From Intrasporangium calvum DSM 43043 (GTDB taxonomy: Bacteria; Actinomycetota; Actinomycetes; Actinomycetales; Dermatophilaceae), in NCBI RefSeq assembly GCF_000184685.1, contig NC_014830.1, forward strand, positions 3,960,383 through 4,024,382: a stretch of DNA of 64,000 bases, written 5' to 3'. Of the stretch, positions 18,302 to 26,451 are shown in pieces (the stretch's first letter is position 1; each line of letters starts with the position of its first letter). The notes beneath the pieces were generated by a model that made no database searches, had not been told where the DNA came from, and saw only the letters and a program-made list of their open reading frames with translations. Position numbers and translations under genes: made by a program.

Positions 18302-19597
18302 ATGACCACCCGAACCCAAAGTCTTAAGGCACTCTCCGCCGTCGCTGTCGGACTCCTCGCCCTCAGTGCGTGCGGGTCGAGCGCCGGGGCCGACAGCTCC
18401 GCCCCCGACCCGCTCGGAACAACCTCCGGCCCGATCACCCTCAAGCTGGCGACGTTCAACCAGTTCGGCTACGAAGACCTCATCACGGAGTACATGGCCA
18501 CCCACTCGAACATCACGATCGAGCACAAGAAGGCGGCCACCTCCAACGAGGCTCGCGACAACCTCAACACCCGCCTGGCCGCCGGTTCCGGCCTCTCCGA
18601 CATCGAGGCCGTCGAGGTCGACTGGCTTCCCGAGCTGATGCAGTACTCCGACAAGTTCGTGGACCTCACCTCCCCCGAGGTCACGGGGCGCTGGCTCGAC
18701 TGGAAGGTGAAGGCGGCCACCGACGAGGAGGGCCGGCTCATCGGCTACGGCACCGACGTCGGGCCCGAGGCGATCTGCTATCGCGGGGATCTCTTCGAGA
18801 AGGCCGGGCTGCCGTCCGACCGGGAGGCCGTCGCCCAGCTCCTCGGGAACACCTGGGACAGCTACTTCGCCGCCGGGCGCCAGTTCGCGGCGAAGTCCGA
18901 GGTGCCGTGGTTCGACAGCCTCGGCGCGACCTGGCAGGGCATGGTCAACCAGATCCAGGCGGCCTACGAGAGCCCCGCGGGTGACGTCATCGCCACGACG
19001 AACCCCGAGGTGAAGCAGACCTACGACGCGGTGGTCAAGGCCGGCATCACCGATGGGCTCTCCGCGAAGCTCCAGCAGTGGAGTGATGACTGGGTCGCCA
19101 GCTTCCAGGACAACGGCTTCGCCACCATGCTCTGCCCCGGCTGGATGGTCGGCGTCATCGAGGGGAACGCCAAGGGCGTCAAGGGCTGGGATGTCGCCAA
19201 CACCTTCCCCGGTGGGGGCGGCAACTGGGGCGGCTCGTACCTGACCGTCCCCACCCAGTCGGAGCACCAGGCCGAGGCCAAGGCCTTCGCGGCGTGGCTC
19301 ACGGCGCCGGAGCAGCAGATCAAGGCGTTCCAGAAGGTCGGCGCCTTCCCCAGCCAGCAGGCCGCGCTCGACAGCCCCGATCTGGCCTCGGTCACCGTGC
19401 CGTTCTTCAACGACGCCCCCACCGGCCAGATCTTCGCCGACCGCGCCAAGGCGGTCACCGTGAGCCCATTCAAGGGCCCGAAGTACTTCCCCATCAACGA
19501 CGCCATGCAGCAGGCCCTGACCCGCGTCGAGGACGGCTCGGCCACCCCCGAGGTGTCGTGGGAGAAGTTCGTCGCCGATGTGCAGGCCCTCGGTTGA
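18302..19597 (+). CDS. ABC sugar-binding lipoprotein, CebE-like (cello-oligosaccharides)
   Basis: A 431-residue extracellular solute-binding protein. The signal peptide ends in the lipobox LSACGSS (Cys24), so it is lipid-anchored on the outer face of the membrane. It has the family-1 sugar-binding architecture (TLKLATFNQFGYEDLITEYMATHSN at the start, GYGTDVGPEAICYRGDLFEKAG in the middle). The gene order binding protein, two permeases, family 1 glycosidase, LacI repressor and the AGCGCT operator are those of cebEFG-bglC-cebR, so cellobiose/cellotriose is the likely ligand. No ATPase gene is present; such systems share a genomic MsiK-type ATPase. Its TGA overlaps the next ATG by one base. Confidence 0.92.
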   Translation: MTTRTQSLKALSAVAVGLLALSACGSSAGADSSAPDPLGTTSGPITLKLATFNQFGYEDLITEYMATHSNITIEHKKAATSNEARDNLNTRLAAGSGLSDIEAVEVDWLPELMQYSDKFVDLTSPEVTGRWLDWKVKAATDEEGRLIGYGTDVGPEAICYRGDLFEKAGLPSDREAVAQLLGNTWDSYFAAGRQFAAKSEVPWFDSLGATWQGMVNQIQAAYESPAGDVIATTNPEVKQTYDAVVKAGITDGLSAKLQQWSDDWVASFQDNGFATMLCPGWMVGVIEGNAKGVKGWDVANTFPGGGGNWGGSYLTVPTQSEHQAEAKAFAAWLTAPEQQIKAFQKVGAFPSQQAALDSPDLASVTVPFFNDAPTGQIFADRAKAVTVSPFKGPKYFPINDAMQQALTRVEDGSATPEVSWEKFVADVQALG

Positions 19598-20640
19598 TGC
19601 TCGAGATGGACACTGCGCGCTCGACCCCCCGGGACACGGTCGACGCCGTCCCGGCGGGCGAGCGGGCCGTCCCCGCGCGGACCAGCGCGTCCGCCGGGCC
19701 GGCAGGGGGTCACCACCCCAGCCAGCGCGCACGCTGGCGCCAGCGCCTCAGCCGGTTCGACACCAAGGCCTCGCCGTACGCCTACATCTCCCCGTTCTTC
19801 ATCATCTTCGGCGTCGTCGGGCTCTTCCCCTTGCTCTACACGGCGTGGGTCTCGCTCCACGAGTGGCACCTCATCGGTGGGCAGGGCGACTTCGTCGGGC
19901 TGAAGAACTTCCAGGACGTCCTCGAGCAGCGGTTCTTCTGGAATGCCGTGCGCAACACGTTCAGCATCTTCCTGCTCTCGAGCGTGCCCCAGGTCATCGC
20001 CGCGCTGCTCATCGCCGTCGCGCTCGACAGCGGCATCAGGGCCAAGGGGTTCTGGCGGATGGGCGTGCTGCTGCCGTACGTCATCGCTCCGGTCGCCGTC
20101 GTGCTCATCTTCAACGACCTGTTCGGTGACCGGTACGGCCTCGTCAACGAGCTCCTCGGCTGGGTCGGGCTCGACCCGGTCCAATGGCACAAGGACACCC
20201 TGTCCAGCCACCTCGCCATCGCGACGATGGTCAACTTCCGGTGGACCGGCTACAACGCCCTGATCTTCCTTGCGGCGATGCAGACGATCCCTCGGGACTA
20301 CTACGAGGCGGCCCTCATCGACGGTGCCGGCCGGATCCGGACGTTCTTCTCGATCACGGTCCCACAGCTACGGGCCACGATCATCTTCGTCACCATCACG
20401 TCGACGATCGGGGGCCTCCAGATCTTCGACGAGCCGCGCATGTTCGACCAGTACGGCCAGGGCGGGGCAGACCGGCAGTGGCAGACACTCACCATCTACC
20501 TCTACAACCTCGGCTGGAACCAGAAGAACTTCGGGCGCGCCTCAGCGGTCGCCTGGCTGCTCTTCCTCATCATCGTCGCCATCGCCGTCGTCAACTTCTT
20601 CGTCATCCGCCGGATCGCCTCGAGGGAGGAGGAGCGATGA
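19597..20640 (+). CDS. Sugar ABC transporter permease, CebF-like
   Basis: A 347-residue MalF-type membrane subunit. After a 50-residue hydrophilic, Arg/Pro-rich N-terminus come six hydrophobic helices (first ASPYAYISPFFIIFGVVGLF). The coupling EAA motif is EAALIDGAGRIRTFFSITVP, contacting the shared ATPase. ATG 19597 overlaps the previous TGA (TGATG); ATG 19606 is a possible alternative three codons on. Its last bases overlap the next permease (ATGA). Together with CebE and CebG it forms the uptake complex. Confidence 0.93.
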   Translation: MLEMDTARSTPRDTVDAVPAGERAVPARTSASAGPAGGHHPSQRARWRQRLSRFDTKASPYAYISPFFIIFGVVGLFPLLYTAWVSLHEWHLIGGQGDFVGLKNFQDVLEQRFFWNAVRNTFSIFLLSSVPQVIAALLIAVALDSGIRAKGFWRMGVLLPYVIAPVAVVLIFNDLFGDRYGLVNELLGWVGLDPVQWHKDTLSSHLAIATMVNFRWTGYNALIFLAAMQTIPRDYYEAALIDGAGRIRTFFSITVPQLRATIIFVTITSTIGGLQIFDEPRMFDQYGQGGADRQWQTLTIYLYNLGWNQKNFGRASAVAWLLFLIIVAIAVVNFFVIRRIASREEER

Positions 20641-21536
20641 CCGTCGTCACCCGGCGCGTCGACGAACGCCGACACCGGGCTGCGGATTCGCCGAGGGGCA
20701 CCACCGCACGAGTGGCCAGGCGCGCCCAAGTGAGCCCAGCGGCATACGCCTTCCTCACGATCGTCCTGCTCGCGAGCGCCTTCCCGCTGTGGTGGTCCTT
20801 CGTCATCGGCAGCAAGGACGCCGCCGCCCTCAACACCGGGGAGGTCTCCCTGCTGCCGGGCGGCAACTTTCTCGAGAACGCGAGCACCGTGGTCTCGACG
20901 CTCCCGTTCTGGAAGGCCTTGGGCAACAGCATCATCGTCTCGACCGTCGTGTCCGGGCTCGTCGTGCTGCTCTCGACCCTGGCGGGGTTCGCGTTCGCGA
21001 AGCTGCGGTTCCGCGGGCGGGAGGGGCTGCTCCTCTTCGTCATCGCGACGATGTGCGTGCCCACCCAGCTCGGCGTCGTGCCGCTCTTCATCGTGATGGC
21101 CAAGCTGGGCTGGATCGGGGGCCTGTGGGCGGTCATCCTGCCCGCACTGGTCAACGCCTTCGGTGTCTTCTGGATGACTCAGTACCTGCGCGAGTCCCTG
21201 CCCGACGAGCTGGTCGAGGCCGCCCGCGTGGACGGCGCGTCGACGCTGCGGATCTTCTGGAACGTCGCCCTGCCCGCCGCGCGACCCGGTGCCGCCATGC
21301 TCGGGCTGTTCACTTTCATCGCGACGTGGACGAACTTCTTCTGGCCCTTCATCGTTCTCGAGCCCGGGAACCCGACGCTGCCCGTCGCGCTCCAGCAGCT
21401 GCAGGCGGCCTACTACGTCGACTACTCGCTCGTCCTCGCTGGGGTCGTCCTCGCCGCGATCCCCCTCCTCATCGTCTTCGTCTTTGCCGGGCGGCAGCTC
21501 GTCTCCGGCATCATGCAAGGAGCAGTCAAGGGATGA
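20637..21536 (+). CDS. Sugar ABC transporter permease, CebG-like
   Basis: A 299-residue MalG-type permease with six hydrophobic segments and the EAA loop EAARVDGASTLRIFWNVALP. Start ATG 20637 overlaps the upstream stop. An odd feature is that the dispersed motif (20732-20747) lies inside the gene near the first membrane segment and is translated as SPAAYAF, so the repeat has been accommodated in frame. The stop overlaps the start of the glycosidase gene by four bases. Confidence 0.93.
   Translation: MTVVTRRVDERRHRAADSPRGTTARVARRAQVSPAAYAFLTIVLLASAFPLWWSFVIGSKDAAALNTGEVSLLPGGNFLENASTVVSTLPFWKALGNSIIVSTVVSGLVVLLSTLAGFAFAKLRFRGREGLLLFVIATMCVPTQLGVVPLFIVMAKLGWIGGLWAVILPALVNAFGVFWMTQYLRESLPDELVEAARVDGASTLRIFWNVALPAARPGAAMLGLFTFIATWTNFFWPFIVLEPGNPTLPVALQQLQAAYYVDYSLVLAGVVLAAIPLLIVFVFAGRQLVSGIMQGAVKG
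20732..20747 (-). repeat. Dispersed motif inside a coding sequence
   Basis: GAGCCCAGCGGCATAC, an exact minus-strand copy, read in frame as part of SPAAY in the CebG-like permease. Confidence 0.85.
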
Positions 21537-23080
21537 CCCTCAACGCCACTTCTTCCGACCGAGCAGCCGATCGGGCTGAGCAGCAGTCGGGCTCGCCGAG
21601 CGCGGCGGCCCGCCGGTTGCCGGAGGGGTTCGTCCTCGGAGTCGCCACGGCCGCTTACCAGATCGAGGGCGCGCGACATGTCGAGGGCCGGGCCGACTCC
21701 ATCTGGGACACCTTCTCCCACACCCCGGGTGCGGTCGTCGACGGCCACACGGGCGACGTGGCGTGCGACCACCACCACCGGTTTGCCGAGGACGTCGCGC
21801 TGATGCAGCGCCTCGGCGTCCAGTCCTACCGGTTCTCGACTTCGTGGGCACGGGTGTGCCCTGACGGCCGGGCGGTGAACGCCAAGGGCCTCGACTTCTA
21901 CGAGCGCCTGGTCGACGCGCTCCTGACGGCCGGGATCACGCCCTGGCTCACGCTCTACCACTGGGACCTGCCCCAGGCGCTCGAGGACCGTGGCGGCTGG
22001 CCGGTGCGCGAGACCGCCGACCGGTTCGTCGACTATGCGCTGGCCGTGCACGACCGGCTCGGGGACCGGGTGTCCACCTGGACGACCCTCAACGAGCCCT
22101 GGTGCTCCGCGTTCGTCGGGTACACCAGCGGCGAGCACGCCCCGGGCCGCCAGTCGCCGGCTGACGGCCTCGCCGCGGCCCACCACCTCATGCTCGGGCA
22201 CGGGCAGACGGTTCGAGCGCTGCGCTCCCGGGACGCGAACCTCCAGCTCGGCCTGACCCTGAACTTCACCGTGGCGGACCCGGTCAACCCGGCCGACCCG
22301 TGCGACGTCGACGCCGCCAGACGCGTCGACGGACAGATGAACCGAATGTTCCTCGACCCTGTCTTCCGGGGGCAGTACCCCGCCGACGTGCTGGCCGACG
22401 TAGCCGGGCTCGGCCTGGAGGACCACGTCCGTCCGGGTGATCTCGCCACGATCTCCGCGCCCATCGACGTGCTCGGGGTGAACTACTACAACGGGGGTGC
22501 CTTCAGCCACCTCCCCCCGGTCACGGCCCTCAGCGGCGCTCCCGCGACCACCCGGCAGACGCGCTCCCCCTTCCCTGCGGCGGACGGGGTGCACGGGCAC
22601 CCCCGGGGCCTTCCGGTGACCTCGATGGACTGGGAGGTGCAGCCCGAAGGACTGACGCGCCTGCTCGTCCGGTTGCACGAGGAGTACACCGGCCCCGCGG
22701 GGACCACCCTGCACGTGACCGAGAACGGCGCCGCCTTCGACGACCGACCCGACGAGCAGGGCTTCGTCGACGACCGGGCCCGGGTCGAGTACGTGCGCTC
22801 CCACCTTTCCTCGGTGGTCGACGCGGTCGAGGCCGGGGTGCCGGTGCAGGGGTACTTCTACTGGTCCTTCATGGACAACTTCGAGTGGGCGTGGGGATAC
22901 GCCAAGCGGTTCGGTATCGTCCGCGTGGACTACGACACACAGGAGCGGACCCCGAAGGCCAGCGCCCTCGACTACGCCCGGATCATCCGGACGCGCGAGC
23001 TTGCGGTGGTGAGCAGGGAGCGGGGCGAGGACGATGGGCGCAGGAGCCCACAGGCGACGAGCGGAGTCAGTGACGTATGA
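21533..23080 (+). CDS. Beta-glucosidase, glycoside hydrolase family 1
   Basis: A 515-residue cytoplasmic retaining beta-glucosidase that would cleave imported cellobiose and cellotriose to glucose. GH1 landmarks: FVLGVATAAYQIEGA near the N-terminus, the acid/base Glu in TLNEPW, NYYNGG, the nucleophile Glu in VTENGAAFDD, and the aglycone/glucose-binding YFYWSFMDNFEWAWGY. No signal peptide, as expected for hydrolysis after uptake. It has about 30 extra residues at each end that are polar and probably flexible. ATG 21533 overlaps the permease stop; the gene end overlaps the regulator (ATGA). Equivalent to BglC of streptomycetes. Confidence 0.95.
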   Translation: MTLNATSSDRAADRAEQQSGSPSAAARRLPEGFVLGVATAAYQIEGARHVEGRADSIWDTFSHTPGAVVDGHTGDVACDHHHRFAEDVALMQRLGVQSYRFSTSWARVCPDGRAVNAKGLDFYERLVDALLTAGITPWLTLYHWDLPQALEDRGGWPVRETADRFVDYALAVHDRLGDRVSTWTTLNEPWCSAFVGYTSGEHAPGRQSPADGLAAAHHLMLGHGQTVRALRSRDANLQLGLTLNFTVADPVNPADPCDVDAARRVDGQMNRMFLDPVFRGQYPADVLADVAGLGLEDHVRPGDLATISAPIDVLGVNYYNGGAFSHLPPVTALSGAPATTRQTRSPFPAADGVHGHPRGLPVTSMDWEVQPEGLTRLLVRLHEEYTGPAGTTLHVTENGAAFDDRPDEQGFVDDRARVEYVRSHLSSVVDAVEAGVPVQGYFYWSFMDNFEWAWGYAKRFGIVRVDYDTQERTPKASALDYARIIRTRELAVVSRERGEDDGRRSPQATSGVSDV

Positions 23081-24114
23081 CCCACGGAGCGGTGGCGGTA
23101 CCCGGCCGGCCGACCCTCGAGGAGGTCGCCCGGCTGGCCGGCGTGTCGCGGGCGACGGTCTCCCGAGTCATCAACGCCTCGCCCAAGGTGAGTCCGGAGG
23201 TCCAGACCGCCGTCGAGGCGGCCATCGCCGAGTTGAACTACGTGCCGAACCGCGCCGCCCGGTCGCTGGTCGCCCGCGCCACGATGTCCATCGCCCTGGT
23301 CGTCCCCGAGGACGCCCATCGATTCTTCGGGGATCCCTACTTCGCCGACATCGTCCAGGGCATCAGCGACCGTCTCGATGCGAGCGACTACGTGCTCAAC
23401 CTGCAGCTGGCCCACCCGAGCTCCCCGACGGAGAAGACCCGCCGCTACCTCCTCGGCGGCAACGTCGACGGCGCGCTCGTCGTCTCGCACCACTCGGGGG
23501 ACCATTTCCTCGCCTCGATCGGCGAGGCGCTGCCCGTGGTCTTCGGTGGTCGGCCCATGCACGCGCGAGGCGCCTCGGGGCGGCCCACCGACTACTACGT
23601 CGATGTCGACAACCGACTCGGGGCCGTGCAAGGCACGCGATACCTCATCGATTCTGGCCGGCGAGCGATCGGCACCATCACCGGGCCGCAGGACATGCCC
23701 GCCGCACTCGACCGTGCAGCCGGGTGGCGGGACGCCCTGCATGAGGCCGGGCTGTCCGACGAACGCGTCGCCCATGGAGACTTCACCGAGGAAAGCGGTG
23801 CGCGCGCTGCGACCGAGCTGCTGGATCGGCACCCCGACCTCGATGCGATCTTCGTCGCGAGCGACGCCATGGCGAGCGGGGCGCTGTCGACTCTGGCCGA
23901 CCGCGGGCACAACGTCCCCCGGGACGTCGCGGTCGTCGGCTACGACAACAGCCGGTACGCGACGCGGGGGCCGATCCCCCTGACGACGGTCGCCCAGCCG
24001 ACGAAGGAGATGGGGATCGTCATGGCGGACACGCTGCTGCGCCTGCTGGCCGGCGAGAAGCCGAAGCGGGTGTCGCTCCTCCCGACCGAGCTGATCCGCC
24101 GCGCGTCCGCCTGA
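23077..24114 (+). CDS. LacI-family repressor, CebR-like
   Basis: A 345-residue repressor. Residues 12-65 hold the LacI helix-turn-helix and hinge (PTLEEVARLAGVSRATVSRVIN, then VPNRAARSLVARAT), followed by a periplasmic-binding-protein-like effector domain ending VSLLPTELIRRASA. It is the last gene of the operon and is translationally coupled to the glycosidase. The GTGAGAGCGCTCTCAC operator in front of the operon is its probable site, with cellobiose or cellotriose as inducer by analogy with CebR. Confidence 0.93.
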   Translation: MTHGAVAVPGRPTLEEVARLAGVSRATVSRVINASPKVSPEVQTAVEAAIAELNYVPNRAARSLVARATMSIALVVPEDAHRFFGDPYFADIVQGISDRLDASDYVLNLQLAHPSSPTEKTRRYLLGGNVDGALVVSHHSGDHFLASIGEALPVVFGGRPMHARGASGRPTDYYVDVDNRLGAVQGTRYLIDSGRRAIGTITGPQDMPAALDRAAGWRDALHEAGLSDERVAHGDFTEESGARAATELLDRHPDLDAIFVASDAMASGALSTLADRGHNVPRDVAVVGYDNSRYATRGPIPLTTVAQPTKEMGIVMADTLLRLLAGEKPKRVSLLPTELIRRASA

Positions 24115-24128
24115 GGGCGGGAAGTGCA

Positions 24129-24209
24129 CACTCGAGTGGGGCGCGGGGCGCACTCGAGTGAGGCGCCCCGGCCCGAGTGGGGGGCGGGGCGGACTCGAGG
24201 GGGGCGCGG
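24129..24209. repeat. Degenerate tandem repeat with CACTCGAGTG
   Basis: About four units of 20-22 bases: CACTCGAGTG followed by GGGCG-rich sequence at 24129 and 24151, then decayed CCCGAGTG (24172) and GACTCGAG (24192). It lies between the convergent cebR and rplI ends. Confidence 0.7.
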
Positions 24210-24218
24210 GGGGTACGG

Positions 24219-24253
24219 CAGAGCCCGGCCCCTCTGCGAGGAACCGGGCTCTG
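24219..24253. terminator. Terminator of the rpsF-ssb-rpsR-rplI operon
   Basis: CAGAGCCCGG (24219-24228) pairs perfectly with CCGGGCTCTG (24244-24253), 15-base loop, 21 bases beyond the rplI stop on the minus strand. Confidence 0.8.
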
Positions 24254-24274
24254 ACGGGTCGGGCCGCCCGAGAC

Positions 24275-24721
24275 TCAGGCGGGCACGACCTCGAACTTCA
24301 GCGTCGCGGCCACGTCGGCGTGCAGTCGGACGGTCGCCTCGTAGGCGCCGAGCGACTTGATCGCCTGCTTGACCTCGATCTTGCGCTTGTCGAGCTGCGG
24401 GCCACCGGCCGCCTTGACCGCGTCAGCGATGTCGCCGTTGCTGACGGCGCCGAAGAGACGACCGGACTGGCCGGCCTTCGCTGCGACCTGGACCGGCAGG
24501 GCCTCGATCTGGCCCTTGATGGACTTGGCCTGCTCGATGTCCTGGATGGCCCGGACCTCGCGGCCCTTGGTCAGTGCGTCGACCTGCTTCTGGCCGCCCT
24601 TGGTCCACGGCGTCGCCAGCCCCCGCGGGAGCAGGTAGTTGCGGGCGTAGCCGTCCTTGACGTCGATGATGTCACCGGCGGCGCCGAGGCTGCTGACCTC
24701 GTGCGTGAGAATGAGCTTCAT
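24275..24721 (-). CDS. rplI: 50S ribosomal protein L9
   Basis: A 148-residue large-subunit protein that binds 23S rRNA and restrains mRNA movement. It starts [36 protein letters not shown], the invariant L9 signature, followed by the long linker helix and C-terminal domain. Normal length. Last gene of rpsF-ssb-rpsR-rplI; the downstream dnaB usually next in Actinobacteria is absent from this position. Confidence 0.98.
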   Translation of the reverse strand: MKLILTHEVSSLGAAGDIIDVKDGYARNYLLPRGLATPWTKGGQKQVDALTKGREVRAIQDIEQAKSIKGQIEALPVQVAAKAGQSGRLFGAVSNGDIADAVKAAGGPQLDKRKIEVKQAIKSLGAYEATVRLHADVAATLKFEVVPA

Positions 24722-24756
24722 GAGGTGTTTCTCCTTGCTTTCTCGAGCGAGCGGGC

Positions 24757-24993
24757 TCAGCGAGCCGAGCTCGAGTAGGGCAGCAGGGCCATCTCACGGG
24801 CGTTCTTCACGGCCGTGGCGATGAGCCGCTGCTCCTGGACGGACACCCCGGTCACCCGGCGAGCGCGGATCTTCCCGCGGTCGGAGATGAACTTGCGCAG
24901 CAGCGCAGTGTCCTTGTAGTCGATGTTCTCGACCTTCGCCGCCTTCAGCGGGTTGGCCTTCTTCTTGGGCTTGCGCACAACGGGCTTGGCCAT
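24757..24993 (-). CDS. rpsR: 30S ribosomal protein S18, cysteine-free type
   Basis: A 78-residue small-subunit protein with [19 protein letters not shown] and [29 protein letters not shown]. The start at ATG 24993 ([15 protein letters not shown]) follows GAAGGAGAGCACC. It contains no cysteines, so it is the zinc-independent form of S18, which can replace the zinc-binding form. Second-last gene of the operon. Confidence 0.97.
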   Translation of the reverse strand: MAKPVVRKPKKKANPLKAAKVENIDYKDTALLRKFISDRGKIRARRVTGVSVQEQRLIATAVKNAREMALLPYSSSAR

Positions 24994-25056
24994 CGTGGTG
25001 CTCTCCTTCTGGAAAGCCCGGGGTTCTGGCCCCGGGATGGGATTCACAACTGTTTC

Positions 25057-25071
25057 GTATGCCGCTGAGCT
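25057..25071 (+). repeat. Dispersed GTATGCCGCTGRGCT motif
   Basis: Exact GTATGCCGCTGAGCT, in the 172-bp gap between ssb and rpsR, followed by a partial inverse copy GGCTCAGCGACG that could pair with it. Confidence 0.85.
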
Positions 25072-25165
25072 GGCTCAGCGACGCAAGCGGGCTCCGTGCC
25101 CTCGTGGTTCGAGGTGAGGACCGACGACCAAGAGTCGCGGAACACCTCGAACCGGAAGGGGTCGA

Positions 25166-25819
25166 TCAGAACGGCGGCTCGTCGTAGCTCGGGGCCCCCT
25201 GGCCCCAGCCACCCTGCTGACCACCCTGGGCCGGCTGACCACCCTGGGCCGGCTGGCCACCCGGTGGTGCCTGAGGCGTCTGGCCCCAGCCACCACCCTG
25301 CTGACCACCCTGCTGACCGGCCGCCGGACCACCCTGGCCAGCACCGGCGCCGGTGGCCCAGGGGTCGTCGCCGCCCTGCTGGCCGCCGCCACCCCAGCCA
25401 CCGCCCTGCTGGCCGCCGGCGCCCCAGCCACCGCCGCCACCGCCGCCACCAGCCCGCTGGGTCTTGTTGACCTTCGCGGTGGCGCTGCGGAGCGACGGGC
25501 CGATCTCGTCGACGTCCATCTCGATGACCGTGCGCTTCTCGCCTTCCTTGGTCTCGTACGAACGAGACTTCAGTCGGCCCGAGACGATGACCCGCGTGCC
25601 GCGCTGGAGCGACTCGGCGACGTTCTCCGCCGCGTCGCGCCACACCGAGCAGCGCATGAACAGCGTCTCGCCGTCCTTCCACTCATTGCTCTGGCGGTCG
25701 AACATCCGAGGCGTGGAGGCCACGGTGAAGTTCGCGACCGCCGCTCCCGACGGCGTGAAACGCAGCTCGGGGTCGGCGGTCAGGTTGCCGATGATCGTGA
25801 TGACGGTGTCGCCTGCCAT
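25166..25819 (-). CDS. ssb: Single-stranded DNA-binding protein
   Basis: A 217-residue SSB. Residues 1-115 form the OB-fold ([46 protein letters not shown]), followed by a long Gly/Gln-rich linker of GGQQGG and PAQGGQ repeats and the acidic tip DEPPF, which recruits repair and replication partners. Length and architecture are typical of actinobacterial SsbA. Second gene of the rpsF operon. Confidence 0.97.
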   Translation of the reverse strand: MAGDTVITIIGNLTADPELRFTPSGAAVANFTVASTPRMFDRQSNEWKDGETLFMRCSVWRDAAENVAESLQRGTRVIVSGRLKSRSYETKEGEKRTVIEMDVDEIGPSLRSATAKVNKTQRAGGGGGGGGWGAGGQQGGGWGGGGQQGGDDPWATGAGAGQGGPAAGQQGGQQGGGWGQTPQAPPGGQPAQGGQPAQGGQQGGWGQGAPSYDEPPF

Positions 25820-25869
25820 GGATGGCTCCGTTCAGTCCTTCGTTGGGTGATCGGTGGTGATCGAGAGGA

Positions 25870-26157
25870 TCAGGCGCCGGGACGGAGCAGCTTGGTCCGC
25901 ATGATCGACTCGCTGAGGTTCAGCTGGCGGTCGAGCTCCTGAGCCGTGGCGGGCTCTGCGGTGAAGTTGACGACGGCGTAGATGCCCTCGGACTTCTTCT
26001 TGATGTCGTAGGCGAGCCGACGACGGCCCCAGATGTCGACGTTCTCGACGGTGCCACCGTCCTTCTTCACCACTCCCAGGAACTTGTCCATCGTGGTGGA
26101 GACGGTGCGCTCTTCGGTCTCCGGGTCGAGGATGACCATGAGTTCGTACTGACGCAT
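25870..26157 (-). CDS. rpsF: 30S ribosomal protein S6
   Basis: A 95-residue small-subunit protein: [19 protein letters not shown], then the [23 protein letters not shown] core. ATG 26157 follows AAGGAGG; an ATG four codons upstream has no ribosome binding site. First gene of the rpsF-ssb-rpsR-rplI operon. The leader contains a small hairpin (CACGAG/CTCGTG), where S6:S18 autoregulation could act, but I see no clear consensus. Confidence 0.97.
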   Translation of the reverse strand: MRQYELMVILDPETEERTVSTTMDKFLGVVKKDGGTVENVDIWGRRRLAYDIKKKSEGIYAVVNFTAEPATAQELDRQLNLSESIMRTKLLRPGA

Positions 26158-26340
26158 GCTTCTACCCAACCTCCTTCGGTCTTGGCGGTCACGAGTCCTT
26201 CTCGTGACAGGAGGGTTGAAACGTCCCGCCGCTACCCAGCCTTGCAGATCGGTCCGACATCACGTCGGTTCGCTCCACAGGCCGCCCCGGGCTCTCACCC
26301 AGGGCGGAAGGGCACACGGCGAACCCGGCAAGACTACCGG

Positions 26341-26354
26341 GCCCAGCGGCATAC
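26341..26354 (-). repeat. Dispersed GTATGCCGCTGRGCT motif
   Basis: GCCCAGCGGCATAC in the 294-bp gap upstream of rpsF and downstream of the glycosyltransferase gene. Confidence 0.85.
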
Positions 26355-26451
26355 CCCGAAATCGGTGGGCACCACCCAGCCACGCGCGCCGTTCGGGGTC
26401 CACGCGGCGCGGCCACGGCCGTGACCTCCCGCGGGTGCCGTCCCCCGTGCG

